A stretch of DNA of 6,414 bases, taken from NCBI GenBank assembly GCA_034408745.1, contig JAWXCM010000446.1:1-6414 (forward strand), given 5' to 3'. A model generated the notes under the pieces. That model had not been told where the DNA came from and searched no databases. It was given only the letters and a program-made list of their open reading frames with translations. How positions within the stretch are numbered: position 1 is the stretch's first letter; the number at the start of each line of letters is the position of its first letter. Both the position numbers and the translations under genes were made by a program. The stretch comes from JAWXCM01 sp034408745 (GTDB lineage Bacteria; Acidobacteriota; Terriglobia; Bryobacterales; Bryobacteraceae). Shown piece after piece: positions 5,866-6,414 of this stretch.

Positions 5866-6414
5866 ATGGCCAGGAAACCACCCACTCTCAAGTCCGTCGA
5901 AACCCTCAAGCACGACGAGGCCAAGCGGAAAAACATTCCCACCGCCGAGCACCAGTCCGTGCTCAGGCAGGACGATGCGGCGCCTCTCAAATTGAAATAC
6001 CCCCGCAACGCGGACCTAGACCCCCAGCTCGTCTGGCGCGGCAAGGACGAGCAGGACTGGAGTGACCTCGTCGTCCACGCTCCACCGCTCTACATCCAGG
6101 AAAAGGTCCACCCCAAGGTGCTCATCGACGACCTGCTGCGGGCCACGAAGGAGCGCGCCCACGAGGCTGGGACTCACACGCCCGATCTCTTCGCCGACTT
6201 CAACGGCATCCCCACGGGCGCGGACAAGACCGAGTTCTATCAGCACGACCAGAACTGGAGCAACCGCATGATCCTCGGCGACTCCCTGCAAGTCATGGCC
6301 AGCCTGGCCGAGCGGGAGGGCCTGCGCGGCAAGGTGCAGTGCATCTACTTCGACCCGCCCTACGGCATCAAGTTCAACAGCAACTTCCAGTGGTCCACCA
6401 CCAGCCGCGACGTG
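5866..6414 (+). CDS. Site-specific N6-adenine DNA methyltransferase (type III Mod-like), 3' part beyond window
   Basis: The 183 visible codons start at ATG 5866, 2 nt after the restriction gene stop, with GGAAGG about 9 nt upstream. This would be the protective partner of the Res-like enzyme, transferring a methyl group from S-adenosylmethionine to adenine in the recognition sequence. The catalytic motif DPPYG lies at residues 163-167, preceded by the typical NRMILGDSLQVM (133-144). With the catalytic motif this far forward, the AdoMet-binding motif FxGxG must come later, which is the beta-class order of type III Mod proteins. The N-terminal 130 residues are polar and include WRGKDEQDW, APPLYIQEKVHPK and LFADF, which I associate with this res-linked methyltransferase group. 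The target-recognition region and C-terminus are outside the window, so specificity and intactness cannot be judged. Confidence 0.9.
   Translation, partial: MARKPPTLKSVETLKHDEAKRKNIPTAEHQSVLRQDDAAPLKLKYPRNADLDPQLVWRGKDEQDWSDLVVHAPPLYIQEKVHPKVLIDDLLRATKERAHEAGTHTPDLFADFNGIPTGADKTEFYQHDQNWSNRMILGDSLQVMASLAEREGLRGKVQCIYFDPPYGIKFNSNFQWSTTSRDV

Overview
The window is G+C-rich, compact proteobacterial DNA, most likely from a beta- or gammaproteobacterium. It reads as part of an integrative genomic island or ICE-like element rather than core chromosome. The evidence for this is an AlpA-type excisionase/regulator directly followed by a RepB-like primase, next to a restriction-modification cassette. 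No rRNA, tRNA, CRISPR array, insertion sequence or attachment site is visible.

The left half (1-2350) is read on the minus strand. In transcription order it holds a 23-codon ORF with a very good ribosome site that looks like the stump of a longer island gene (2350-2279). Next come an unrecognised 355-aa protein (2259-1192), an AlpA-family DNA-binding protein (1087-845), and an archaeo-eukaryotic-type (RepB-like) primase that starts 10 nt later and runs off the left edge (834-1). The roughly 120 bp between the 355-aa gene and alpA are rich in dyads, including a perfect 18-bp palindrome at 1195-1212.

The right half (2456-6414) is read on the plus strand. It holds a small ribbon-helix-helix DNA-binding protein (2456-2665), a 37-aa ORF (2674-2787), a 1028-aa helicase-nuclease with PD-(D/E)XK motif resembling type III restriction (Res) subunits (2777-5863), and a beta-class N6-adenine DNA methyltransferase with a DPPY motif, cut by the right edge (5866-6414). 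Gaps of 2-8 nt and one 11-nt overlap indicate a single operon. The two halves diverge from 2351-2455, where promoters and an operator for the ribbon-helix-helix protein are expected.

A reasonable reading is an island with its excision/replication module on the left and a restriction-modification defence cargo on the right. The restriction gene precedes the methyltransferase gene, and a small DNA-binding protein heads the operon, so it may set expression timing. The least explained parts are the 355-aa protein, the 37-aa ORF, the 23-codon stump and the dyad cluster.
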